In this document: piece after piece, positions 25,388-33,747 of the stretch
Layout: each line of letters begins with the position of its first letter
Numbering within the stretch: the first letter of the stretch is position 1
NCBI RefSeq assembly: GCF_022369515.1
Contig: NZ_CP059724.1
Coordinates: forward strand, 2,294,001-2,358,000
Direction: 5' to 3'
DNA from: Paenibacillus sp. 19GGS1-52
GTDB lineage: Bacteria; Bacillota; Bacilli; Paenibacillales; Paenibacillaceae
Length of the DNA stretch: 64,000 nt
Position numbers and translations under genes: made by a program
The notes under the pieces: generated by a model
The model's database searches: none
Told to the model about the DNA's origin: nothing
Seen by the model: only the letters and a program-made list of their open reading frames with translations

Positions 25388-25440
25388 AAAAATCCGGTTC
25401 CACCTATGCACTATGTGCAAAGGACAGAACCGGATTTTTT
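25388..25440 (+). terminator. Terminator after the DeoR gene
   Basis: AAAAATCCGGTTC pairs perfectly with GAACCGGATTTTT. The loop itself carries TGCAC-TAT-GTGCA, the same core as the palindromic repeats at 58.5-58.7 kb. Confidence 0.88.
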
Positions 25441-25568
25441 ATATACTCCGCTTCTTTTCAATTTACCCGAGCTTATTCTCTCAAAAACACACAAATCATA
25501 ACACATTAAGTAATATTAACTAACGCATATTGATTTTACACACTCTTTCTGATCTTTATTTGCGCATA

Positions 25569-25616
25569 AATGATAAATATTTGATCAAAAATAGACGTAT
25601 TTATGATTATTGTTGA
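25569..25616. promoter_or_regulatory. Operator-like block at the catabolic operon promoter
   Basis: AATGATA, ATTTGATCAAA, then TTTATGATTATTG-TTGA, the same order as at 24310-24349. The last element overlaps the -35 box, a position suited to repression. Confidence 0.55.
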
Positions 25617-25642
25617 CAATCTATTAAATTTTGAAATATAAT
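25613..25642 (+). promoter_or_regulatory. Sigma-A promoter of the catabolic operon
   Basis: Perfect TTGACA (25613-25618) and perfect TATAAT (25637-25642) with an 18-base spacer, about 130 nt before the amidase ATG. A consensus promoter of this strength implies tight repression, consistent with the overlapping operator-like block. Confidence 0.85.
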
Positions 25643-25780
25643 CAATTCAATTCATAGTTACTTACGAATTTTATGTTAAGTAATATAACATTAATGACGA
25701 GCATAATACAGCCGCTGATTTTTCTTCCTTTAGAATTTATTTCCTTAATATTCTCTTAAGTTGAAAGGAGCTGATGGATC

Positions 25781-26719
25781 ATGGCTGTCCAGCATCATTT
25801 GAGCCCTACCCCAGAAACAGTACATTGGGGTTACATTGGAGGTATTCAGGAGCCTGTTCTTGATGTGTTCCCAGGTGATTCCCTTATCCTTCGTTCTGTA
25901 TCAGGAGATCCAACAGATCTCGTTCCAGCGGAATGGATTCCCGATGAGTTGCGGTTAATTCATGCCGAGGTCAAGGATCGGGGCCCAGGTGTACATATTC
26001 TTACAGGACCTATTCGTGTGATTGGGGCTGAACCGGGTGATACGCTTGTCGTGCAGATTAAACGTGTGGATATCGATGCACCTTACGGCTTCAACTATAT
26101 CGGTCCAGCGTCGGGGCTCTTTTATCATGAGTTTGATGAACCGGATGTAGAGATTATTACTTTTGATGAAACTAGGCAGTTTGCGGAGATGGGTAGAATT
26201 AAGCTTCCGGTCAGACCCTTCTTCGGAATCATGGGCGTAGCTCCACCGGAATCGTGGCGGCGCATCTCTACTGTCGTTCCTGGCCGGTATGGTGGGAATA
26301 TTGATAATAAACAATTAATTGTCGGAACTACACTTTATTTACCCGTTATGCGCGAAGGAGCTCTCTTCTATGCAGGAGACGGACATGCTGCACAAGGGGA
26401 TGGAGAGATTGGCGTAACTGCTATCGAAACCGCTCTGGAAGGCGAGTTCCAGTTCGAATTAATTAAAGGAACTAATCAGCGCTGGCCTTATGCAGAGCGT
26501 AACAGCTTGTTGATCAGCATGGGCTTTGATGAGCATTTATCAGCCGCCCTTATGGCTGCTGCCAAACAGATGGTTGAGCTGCTGCAGAACCGACATGGGT
26601 TATCTTACAAAGAAGCCTACCGCTTATGCAGTGTGGCTGCAGATTTTCATATCACTCAAGTCGTTAATGGTGTAAAAGGCGTTCATGGAATGTTGGATAC
26701 TTCAGTGATCAGAGGATAG
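25781..26719 (+). CDS. Acetamidase/formamidase family protein
   Basis: A 312-aa cytoplasmic enzyme of the FmdA/AmdA family, which hydrolyses small amides such as formamide and acetamide to ammonia and the acid. Family landmarks are VHWGYIGG, the GPIRVIGAEPGDTLVV segment, GIMGVAPP, GRYGGNIDNK and the metal-binding type DGHAAQGDGEIG. AAAGGAG precedes the ATG. It is the first gene of the 13-gene operon, so an amide is probably released or present in the substrate. The actual amide cannot be told. Confidence 0.9.
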   Translation: MAVQHHLSPTPETVHWGYIGGIQEPVLDVFPGDSLILRSVSGDPTDLVPAEWIPDELRLIHAEVKDRGPGVHILTGPIRVIGAEPGDTLVVQIKRVDIDAPYGFNYIGPASGLFYHEFDEPDVEIITFDETRQFAEMGRIKLPVRPFFGIMGVAPPESWRRISTVVPGRYGGNIDNKQLIVGTTLYLPVMREGALFYAGDGHAAQGDGEIGVTAIETALEGEFQFELIKGTNQRWPYAERNSLLISMGFDEHLSAALMAAAKQMVELLQNRHGLSYKEAYRLCSVAADFHITQVVNGVKGVHGMLDTSVIRG

Positions 26720-26764
26720 AAGAAAGTTTAAGCGAACAGGTGACAATTAAGGGAGGTAAACGAA

Positions 26765-28063
26765 ATGCTCTCGAAAGAAGATAACCAAAAAATCACTCAG
26801 GTAAGTGAAGGAACACCGACCGGTTCTGTATTCCGAAGATATTGGATTCCCGCCTTTCTATCCGAAGAAGTGGAATCAGGAGGGGCACCTTTAGCGGTTA
26901 AATTACTAAATGAGAAGCTGGTTGGCTTCCGCAACCCGGAAGGTAAGGTAGGACTTCTAGGTGAATTCTGCCCCCATCGTGGAACCTCGCTGAAGCTTGG
27001 ACGCAATGATGACTGCGGCTTAACTTGCATTTATCATGGCTGGGCATTTGATGCGGAAGGGGCATGCACGAACATGCCATCCGAACCGGATTATAGCAAG
27101 TTCAAGGAGAAGATCAAACAGAAGAGTTATCCGGTGCACGAAGCCGGAGGAATCGTCTGGACTTATATGGGACCTGCAGAACTGCAGCCACCGGTGCCCG
27201 ATTTTATATGGACTGCATTACCCGCCACGCACCGTATGGTCGCCAAGGTGTATCAGGAGTGCAACTACTTGCAAATCTGGGAGAATGAAATTGACTATAT
27301 GCATGCCGCTTTTGCCCATCTGGCTCTGAAGGAACAGAATTTTAATGAAGGGGCTCTGAGCACAGAACTGGGAATTAATCCTTCCCACCCACTGGTTACC
27401 TCGAAGAACCCATTGCTCTCTGTGCAGATGACTAACTATGGATTCCGCAATATGTTCGTCGGCGAGACTGACAAGGATCACCAGTTCATTCTGGAAGCGC
27501 CGGTTCTGATGCCAAGCTTCGCGTTTACACCGCGTGTACCAGAGGAGGATCATCTCTTCCATGCCTACGTTCCTATCGATGACACTACGACTTGGTCCTA
27601 TGATGTTCACTTCACACTGGAGCGTGCTCTGAATCATGATACGCAGCGTGAGCGCCGAGGTCTGTGGGTTGATGAAAACCATCGGAAAATTTACAACAAA
27701 GATAACAATTATAAGCAGGATCGCGAATTGATGAAGGAGGACAGCTTCTCTGGGATTCTTGGAATCAGCAATCAGGACCATGCGATCACTGAAACCATGG
27801 GACCTATCGTTGACCGTTCCCAAGAGCATCTTGGAACCAGTGATGTTGGTGTGCTGGCGCTGCGCCGGATGATGCTGAAGAGCATTAAATTGGTTGAAGA
27901 AGGTCAACCACCGATTGGGCTAGATCCTTCCATCCCGATCAACAAGATATTCAGTGAAGGGGTCGTAGTACCTAAAGGAATCCCCTTGAAGGAGGCCTGT
28001 CCGCTAGATCCGATGTTCTCGCCGATCAAACCGGAAACTCAATTCGCTGAAGAAACGAATTGA
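26765..28063 (+). CDS. Rieske 2Fe-2S aromatic-ring-hydroxylating-type oxygenase
   Basis: A 432-aa oxygenase alpha subunit. The Rieske cluster ligands C69-P-H71 and C88-x-x-H91 are present, and the catalytic domain has the mononuclear iron motif NEIDYMHAAFAH (D-x2-H-x4-H). It is of the phthalate-4,5-dioxygenase / demethylase-like group, whose members hydroxylate rings or remove O- or N-methyl groups. GGGAGG precedes the ATG. No ferredoxin or reductase partner is encoded in the operon, so electrons must come from elsewhere. An oxygenase between an amidase and a sugar-type kinase is unusual. Confidence 0.93.
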   Translation: MLSKEDNQKITQVSEGTPTGSVFRRYWIPAFLSEEVESGGAPLAVKLLNEKLVGFRNPEGKVGLLGEFCPHRGTSLKLGRNDDCGLTCIYHGWAFDAEGACTNMPSEPDYSKFKEKIKQKSYPVHEAGGIVWTYMGPAELQPPVPDFIWTALPATHRMVAKVYQECNYLQIWENEIDYMHAAFAHLALKEQNFNEGALSTELGINPSHPLVTSKNPLLSVQMTNYGFRNMFVGETDKDHQFILEAPVLMPSFAFTPRVPEEDHLFHAYVPIDDTTTWSYDVHFTLERALNHDTQRERRGLWVDENHRKIYNKDNNYKQDRELMKEDSFSGILGISNQDHAITETMGPIVDRSQEHLGTSDVGVLALRRMMLKSIKLVEEGQPPIGLDPSIPINKIFSEGVVVPKGIPLKEACPLDPMFSPIKPETQFAEETN

Positions 28064-28101
28064 ACTATATAAATACAGCACTTAGCCGTTAGGCGACAAA
28101 A

Positions 28102-29676
28102 ATGCATGCAAACGAGGTGAGAACACTGACATCTTATTCACTGGGTATAGATATTGGCACAACAGCCGTCAAGGTCATTCTTTTGTCTGAGCAGGAAATT
28201 GTCTTTCAAACAAGTGCTACCCATGAACTGATGTCCCCTTCTATCGGTTGGGCGGAAGAAGATGCTTCTGTGTGGTGGAGCAACACTATTAAGGCCGTAC
28301 ACGAACTGCTTGAAGCTTTCCCCTCGGCTGTGGATGATATTGTTTCGATTGGGGTTAGCGGTATGGTTCCAGCCATTGTTCTGCTCGGTCCTGACAACGA
28401 GCCGCTGCGTAATACCATTCAACAAAATGATGCCCGGGCGATTTCTGAAATAGAAGAAGTAAACCAGACTTTTGATCAATTGAAATTGTTCGCTCAGACT
28501 GGTGGTTATACGAATCAGCAACATATACTGCCGCGACTGCTCTGGGTGAAACGACATGAACCGGAAGTCTGGAGCAAGGTGCGTACGGTGCTTGGTTCTT
28601 ATGATTACATCAATTATAGGCTTACAGGAACAAAGTCTTTGGAGATGAATTGGGCCGTCGAGAGCGGGATGTTCGATATTCGCACCCGTACTTGGCTGGA
28701 TGAACATATGAAATGGCTGGAGATTTCTGCTGACATGCTGCCCACGGTATATGAATCCGCTGAGATTATCGGAATGGTATCGGAAGAAGCGTCCCGGTTA
28801 ACCGGACTGAAAGCTGGAATTCCGGTCATTGCAGGCAGCGCGGATCATGTAGCTTCGACATTGGCTGCAGGAATTGTAGAGCCGGGTGACCTGCTAATCA
28901 AATTTGGCGGCGCGGGAGATATATTGTATTGCATGGATGAAATTGCGCCATCGCCTCAACTCTTTTTCGATTATCATGTCCATCCGGACTTTTACTTGTT
29001 AAATGGCTGTATGGCTTCCAGTGGCTCACTAGTGAAATGGTATGCGCATGAATTCCTGCGTGATGACTCCCCTGATTTGTTCAAGAATCTGGATGAAGAA
29101 GCGGAGCAGGTGCGGCCGGGTTCGGACGGGCTGGTGATTCTCCCTTATTTTCTGGGCGAGAAGACGCCGATCTTTGATCCCCAAGCTCGCGGAGTGATGT
29201 TCGGCCTCAGTCTTTCCCATCATCGGGGGCATATCTTCCGCGCTGTGCTGGAATCAGTCATTTACGGCTTCAGGCATCATATTGAAGTGCTGCGTGACCT
29301 TGGCTATGAGCCAAAGCGAATACTGGCCACGAATGGTGGAGCCAAAAGCCGTTTCTGGTGTCAGATTGCCGCCGATGTGCTGAATGCGGATATTCGTTCT
29401 TATCCCGCACATCCGGGATCGGCACTAGGTGTCGCTTTTCTGGCTGGGAAGACTGCCGGGCTCTACCAAGAATGGGATGACATCAATCGTTTCCTGAACG
29501 TTTACCGCGATTTCCAGCCGCAACCGTCACACGCCGAAGTCTACGATAAGGCCTATGACGTTTACCGCGCATTATATACGACATTGAAACCGCAATTTAC
29601 CAAGGTCAATGCATTCTACACCCATTGGAACGATCCTGCAGGAGCGGGAGATGACGCTAAGGAGGAACTGGCATGA
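28102..29676 (+). CDS. FGGY-family carbohydrate kinase
   Basis: A 524-aa kinase of the xylulokinase/gluconokinase type that phosphorylates a sugar or polyol with ATP. Seen: phosphate-1 motif LGIDIGTTAVKV, the substrate loop GWAEEDASVWW, catalytic Asp248 in AGSADHVASTLAAG, GGAGDILY and the C-terminal ATNGGAKSRFWCQIAADVL. The ATG at 28102 has no RBS; AGGTGAG at 28115-28121 could serve a CUG at 28126, which would shorten it by eight residues. It overlaps the next gene by 4 nt. Its phosphorylated product is the likely signal for the DeoR repressor. Confidence 0.9.
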   Translation: MHANEVRTLTSYSLGIDIGTTAVKVILLSEQEIVFQTSATHELMSPSIGWAEEDASVWWSNTIKAVHELLEAFPSAVDDIVSIGVSGMVPAIVLLGPDNEPLRNTIQQNDARAISEIEEVNQTFDQLKLFAQTGGYTNQQHILPRLLWVKRHEPEVWSKVRTVLGSYDYINYRLTGTKSLEMNWAVESGMFDIRTRTWLDEHMKWLEISADMLPTVYESAEIIGMVSEEASRLTGLKAGIPVIAGSADHVASTLAAGIVEPGDLLIKFGGAGDILYCMDEIAPSPQLFFDYHVHPDFYLLNGCMASSGSLVKWYAHEFLRDDSPDLFKNLDEEAEQVRPGSDGLVILPYFLGEKTPIFDPQARGVMFGLSLSHHRGHIFRAVLESVIYGFRHHIEVLRDLGYEPKRILATNGGAKSRFWCQIAADVLNADIRSYPAHPGSALGVAFLAGKTAGLYQEWDDINRFLNVYRDFQPQPSHAEVYDKAYDVYRALYTTLKPQFTKVNAFYTHWNDPAGAGDDAKEELA

Positions 29677-30455
29677 AGGGATTATCAGGACAGACGGCAG
29701 TAGTGACCGGTGCAGGAAGCGGCATTGGCAGAAGCATAGCGTTGCGACTGGCTATAGAAGGTGCGATTGTCGTTGTGACAGATATGAATGTGGAGTCCGC
29801 CAAGGAGACATTGTCTCTCTTGAATGTAGATGAAGGTCAGAAGCATAGCGTGTGCAGTCTTGACGTTACGAAGAAAGAGGGCGTGTTATCCTCCTTCGCA
29901 GACATCCATGAGGAGTACGGAGCAATTGATATTCTGATCAATAACGCAGGTGTATCCACCATGAACCGGATTGAGGATTTAACGGAGCAAGAGTGGGACT
30001 TTAATTTTGATGTCAACATCAAAGGAATCTTCCTCTGTACACAGGCCGTCTACCCTTATATGAAGGAACAGAAGAAAGGCCGGATCATTAATACCGCTTC
30101 TATGGCTGGCAAGCGCGGCGTTCCACTACTAGCTCATTATGCAGCTTCCAAATGGGCGGTTATCGGCTTTACGAAGAGTGCTGCGATCGAGATGGCGCCG
30201 TACAACATTACCGTTAACTGTGTATGCCCCGGATTCGTTAACACCGGCATGCAGAGCCGTGAATTGAAATGGGAAGCGGAGCTGCGCGGGATGACTCCAG
30301 ACGAAGTACGGGAAGAGTACATTCGTATGACCCCACTGGGCCGACTTGAAGAAGCGGAGGATGTAGCAAGGGTAGTATGGTTTCTAGCCTCGAAAGATGC
30401 TGACTTTATTACGGGCGAAGCGCTGAATATTACGGGTGGAGCAGATCTGTTATAA
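29673..30455 (+). CDS. SDR family oxidoreductase in the catabolic operon
   Basis: A 260-aa classical short-chain dehydrogenase: TGAGSGIGRS, NNAGVS, catalytic Ser in NTASM, YAASK and the PGFVNT cofactor loop. Asp-containing DMNV after the second strand favours NAD over NADP. The start overlaps the kinase stop by ATGA. It probably oxidises a hydroxyl of the sugar or polyol intermediate to a ketone before or after phosphorylation. Related enzymes include sorbitol and polyol dehydrogenases. Confidence 0.9.
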   Translation: MKGLSGQTAVVTGAGSGIGRSIALRLAIEGAIVVVTDMNVESAKETLSLLNVDEGQKHSVCSLDVTKKEGVLSSFADIHEEYGAIDILINNAGVSTMNRIEDLTEQEWDFNFDVNIKGIFLCTQAVYPYMKEQKKGRIINTASMAGKRGVPLLAHYAASKWAVIGFTKSAAIEMAPYNITVNCVCPGFVNTGMQSRELKWEAELRGMTPDEVREEYIRMTPLGRLEEAEDVARVVWFLASKDADFITGEALNITGGADLL

Positions 30456-30469
30456 GTGGGGGAATGAAG

Positions 30470-32083
30470 ATGAGGTTTGATGCCGCGCACTATCCTAATG
30501 CTTCAAGAAGAACGGCTGTGTACGCCAGAAATGGAATGGTAGCTACTTCCCAAAGTCTTGCTGCACAAGCCGGACTGGATATGTTAAAAAAAGGCGGGAA
30601 CGCCGTAGATGCTGCCGTTGCTACTGCAGCCTGTCTCACCGTAGTTGAGCCGTGTTCCAATGGCATCGGTGGAGATGCTTTTGCATTGGTCTGGATGAAG
30701 GATGAGCTGTACGGATTGAATGCGAGCGGCCCCGCTCCTGCAGGTATTTCGGCAGCAAGCTTAAGACAAGAGGGCTTGACGGAAATGCCGATCTTTGGCT
30801 GGACGCCCGTTACTGTTCCAGGAGTCCCCTCTGCTTGGGCGGCGCTCTCGAAGCGATTTGGCCGACTTCCCTTCCATGAACTGCTTGAACCTGCTATTCG
30901 ATATGCAGAGGAAGGATTTGCGGTTTCCCCTACAACGAGTTTTTTCTGGAAAAAAGCGTTTAAGGAATATCTTGAGCACATGCAAGGTGAGTTGTTCAAA
31001 CCTTGGTATGATCTGTTCGCTCCGGGAGGCCGTCCTCCTGAACCAGGTGAAATCTGGTCCTCTCCAGGGCATGCCGATACTTTGCGCAAGCTTGCAGCAA
31101 GCGAGGGTGAATCCTTCTACCGCGGAGAATTGGCTGATGTGATCGATACGTTCTCCCGCGAAACTGGAGGGTACCTGCGCAAATCCGATCTGGCGAACTA
31201 TAAGCCAGAATGGGTCCAGCCGATCAGCAGTACCTATAAAGGTTATGAAGTATGGGAGATTCCACCGAATGGTCAAGGAATTGTTACGCTGATGGCTTTG
31301 AATATTCTAAAAGGGATCGAAGCTCCACCAGCAGATACAGAGGAATTCTACCATCGTCAGATCGAAGCGATGAAGCTCGCTTTTGAAGACGGACTGTGGA
31401 GTATCACCGACCCGAAGCATATGGGAAAGAGTCAGGTTGAATATTTGCTCTCCAAGGAATATGCCGACAAGAAGCGCAGCCGCATCACCCATGAAGCTTT
31501 GACTCCAATGTCGCTACCAGTCCCGCAAGGCGGCACCGTCTATCTGGCGACAGCCGACAGCGAAGGCAATATGGTCTCTTATATTCAGAGTAATTATATG
31601 GAGTTTGGTTCTGGGCTCGTCGTTCCCGGTACAGGCATTGGCCTTCATAATCGCGGCCATACATTTTCTTTGGACGCCGACCATGCCAATTGTCTACAGC
31701 CCGGCAAAAGAACATATCACACGATAATTCCCGGATTTCTGTCCAAACAGGGCCAAGCAATAGGTCCCTTCGGAGTCATGGGGGCGTTCATGCAGCCCCA
31801 AGGGCATTTGCAGGTTCTGCTCCATAGTATCGATCATCATCTGAATCCTCAAGCTGCGCTGGATGTGCCGAGATGGAGATGGGAGTCAGATAAAGTAGTC
31901 ATCATCGAAGCTTCCTTTCCGCAAGAATTGGCTGATTCCCTTCGGGCAAGAGGTCATGAGCTTCAGGTAGAAGACAATGTCGGATTATTCGGCAGAGGGC
32001 AAATTATTTGGCGCAATCCAGAGACCGGCGTCTTGTGCGGAGGAACGGATCCACGGACAGACGGAGTTGTAGCCACTTGGTAG
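30470..32083 (+). CDS. Gamma-glutamyltransferase family hydrolase, cytoplasmic
   Basis: A 537-aa Ntn-hydrolase of the Ggt family (YwrD-like), made as one chain that cuts itself before a threonine. The N-terminus has GMVATSQSLAAQAGLDML and GGNAVDAAVATAACLTVVEP; the nucleophile maps to Thr356 in PQGGTVYLATAD, where classical enzymes have TTHFS. The rest of the small subunit (MEFGSGLVVPGTGIGLHNRG) is normal. No signal peptide is present, so it acts in the cytoplasm, presumably on a gamma-glutamyl or related amide bond in the imported compound. ATG 30470 is preferred over ATG 30464 because GTGGGGG needs spacing. Confidence 0.88.
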   Translation: MRFDAAHYPNASRRTAVYARNGMVATSQSLAAQAGLDMLKKGGNAVDAAVATAACLTVVEPCSNGIGGDAFALVWMKDELYGLNASGPAPAGISAASLRQEGLTEMPIFGWTPVTVPGVPSAWAALSKRFGRLPFHELLEPAIRYAEEGFAVSPTTSFFWKKAFKEYLEHMQGELFKPWYDLFAPGGRPPEPGEIWSSPGHADTLRKLAASEGESFYRGELADVIDTFSRETGGYLRKSDLANYKPEWVQPISSTYKGYEVWEIPPNGQGIVTLMALNILKGIEAPPADTEEFYHRQIEAMKLAFEDGLWSITDPKHMGKSQVEYLLSKEYADKKRSRITHEALTPMSLPVPQGGTVYLATADSEGNMVSYIQSNYMEFGSGLVVPGTGIGLHNRGHTFSLDADHANCLQPGKRTYHTIIPGFLSKQGQAIGPFGVMGAFMQPQGHLQVLLHSIDHHLNPQAALDVPRWRWESDKVVIIEASFPQELADSLRARGHELQVEDNVGLFGRGQIIWRNPETGVLCGGTDPRTDGVVATW

Positions 32084-32105
32084 TTTCATAAAGGAAGTGA
32101 GCGCG

Positions 32106-32885
32106 TTGGCTTTTTTTCAAATAGGAAGCAAGCTCTTTGAAGCAGATTTGGTCGTGTTCGATAAAGATGGTCTGCTCTTTGATTCCCAGTACTTCTGGAA
32201 AGGTCTCGCGGAATGCAGAATGCAGGCGTTAGCAGAATGGATCGGGCCGGAAGGACTGGCGGAGTGGTGCCGTTTATTTGGAATAGAGGAGGATCAGGGT
32301 GTCGTTCATCATGTGAACTCCAATGGGATTTTCGCCTTGGCACCTCCCGGGGAAGAAGTAATCATAACAGCAGCACTCATTCATAAATACACTGGCAAAG
32401 ACTGGGGCGAGTCCAGACAATCATCTTTTAACGTATTCGATAGTACGGATCGTACCTTTGATGTTATAAGCGCCTTGAAGCCGAAACCGGGTTTCCCAGA
32501 TATTTTCACCAGACTAAATACAGCCTCAATTCCGTTTGGGATCGCCACTTCGGATGAATATGAACGGACCCGGCAGTCGGTAGATCATTTTGCAAAATTT
32601 GCTGATTTGCAGTTTGTGATTACTCCGTTTGATGTGTTACGAGGAAAGCCTCATACGGATATGCTCGATCTGATCTCAACGCGTACGGGTGTTACTCCTG
32701 ATCGAATTCTCATGATTGGCGATTCATTTGCAGATATGCAGATGGCCAGCGATGCAGGCTGTATAGGCATCGGTATACCCGATGAGCCGGACATGTTGCG
32801 GAAAATGTTGCCTTATGCAAGCTGCATTATCGAATCCTTGGAAGAAATTAAGCTTATCACCATGGAAGATGGACCTAAAAATTGA
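32106..32885 (+). CDS. HAD family hydrolase
   Basis: A ~259-aa phosphatase-type HAD protein with VFDKDGLLFDS (nucleophile Asp19, Asp21), the Thr/Ser motif IATSDEYERT, a lysine (GKPHTDM) and the acid pair GDSFADM. The first aspartate motif D-K-D rather than D-x-D-G with hydrophobic x is typical of this subgroup. AAGGAAG lies 8 nt before UUG 32106; a GUG at 32097 is too close to it. It probably dephosphorylates, or acts on, an intermediate made by the FGGY kinase. Confidence 0.85.
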   Translation: MAFFQIGSKLFEADLVVFDKDGLLFDSQYFWKGLAECRMQALAEWIGPEGLAEWCRLFGIEEDQGVVHHVNSNGIFALAPPGEEVIITAALIHKYTGKDWGESRQSSFNVFDSTDRTFDVISALKPKPGFPDIFTRLNTASIPFGIATSDEYERTRQSVDHFAKFADLQFVITPFDVLRGKPHTDMLDLISTRTGVTPDRILMIGDSFADMQMASDAGCIGIGIPDEPDMLRKMLPYASCIIESLEEIKLITMEDGPKN

Positions 32886-32904
32886 CTACAGGGAGAGATA
32901 TCCT

Positions 32905-33747
32905 ATGACATGGTTAAAGGAAATCATTGGCACGGAAAAGGCGATTATTGCGATGTGCCATTTGCAGGCATTACCTGGAGATCCTCACTATGATGAGCAA
33001 AAAGGAATGGCTTATGTCTTGGAAGCTGCAAGAGCAGATCTGCTGGCTTTGCAGAACGGCGGAGTGGATGCAGTTATGTTCTCCAATGAATTCAGTCTCC
33101 CCTATCTGACAGATGTTCGGACCGAAACGGTGGCTGCGATGGCTCGGATCATCGGTGAGCTCATGTGTGATATCCGAATCCCCTTCGGTGTGAATGTATT
33201 GTGGGATGCCAAGAAGTCGCTTGATCTGGCTGCTGCTACAGGCGCATTGTTTGTTCGGGAAATCTTCACAGGTGTGTATGCCAGTGACTTCGGTCTATGG
33301 AACACGAACGTAGGAGAGACCATCCGCCATCAGAAACAGGTCGGTGCTTCCCATGTTAAGCTGCTGTTCAATATTGTGCCTGAAGCGGCCCAATATTTGG
33401 CCGGACGGGATATTGAGAGCATTGCCAGATCTACGGTGTTCAACAACCGCCCCGATGCGCTGTGTGTATCCGGCCTGACAGCCGGAGCAGAGACGGATGC
33501 TGAGGTGTTGAAACGGGTCAAAGACAAAGTTCCAGGGACGGTTGTGCTGGCGAACACCGGCATGCGCTTGGACAATCTGGAGCAACAGCTGAGTATTGCA
33601 GATGGAGCAGTGGTAGGGACAACCTTCAAATATGACGGCAAATTTGAGAATGCGGTAGATGAGCGGCGGGTAAAAGCGTTCATGGATAAAGTGAAAAGCT
33701 TTCGAGCTTCGAGTGGCGTTCTAGTAGAAGCGGTACAGCAGCCTTGA
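32905..33747 (+). CDS. BtpA/SgcQ family TIM-barrel protein
   Basis: A 280-aa protein of the BtpA/SgcQ family, TIM-barrel proteins of uncertain chemistry; SgcQ belongs to a sugar operon in E. coli. Signature segments: MCHLQALPGDPHYD, VDAVMFSNEFSLPYL, PFGVNVLWDAKKSLDLA, ANTGMRLDN and DGAVVGTTFKYDG. GGGAGAGA precedes ATG 32905; the frame extends upstream into the HAD gene. In this operon a role as aldolase, epimerase or nucleosidase-like enzyme on a sugar phosphate is plausible but not shown. Confidence 0.88.
   Translation: MTWLKEIIGTEKAIIAMCHLQALPGDPHYDEQKGMAYVLEAARADLLALQNGGVDAVMFSNEFSLPYLTDVRTETVAAMARIIGELMCDIRIPFGVNVLWDAKKSLDLAAATGALFVREIFTGVYASDFGLWNTNVGETIRHQKQVGASHVKLLFNIVPEAAQYLAGRDIESIARSTVFNNRPDALCVSGLTAGAETDAEVLKRVKDKVPGTVVLANTGMRLDNLEQQLSIADGAVVGTTFKYDGKFENAVDERRVKAFMDKVKSFRASSGVLVEAVQQP

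Larger units (their letters stand above)
25114..25780. other. Regulatory and repeat-bearing intergenic region
   Basis: 667 bases without a convincing gene. It contains, in order, a palindromic element (25199-25277), a terminator for the DeoR gene (25388-25440), an operator-like block (25569-25616), a sigma-A promoter (25613-25642) and a ~130-nt A/T-rich leader before the amidase gene. A short open stretch at 25281-25523 runs through the terminator and is not a gene. Confidence 0.7.

Noticed and set aside
25281..25523. 80-codon plus-strand open frame
   Set aside because: It crosses the strong terminator at 25388-25440, lacks an RBS and has random composition.
27218..27907. Long minus-strand open frame opposite the Rieske oxygenase gene
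   Set aside because: It is the complementary shadow of a clearly coding, motif-complete gene and has no RBS.
30490..31276. Long minus-strand open frames opposite the GGT-like gene
   Set aside because: Shadow frames of a well-supported gene; no start signal or recognisable product.
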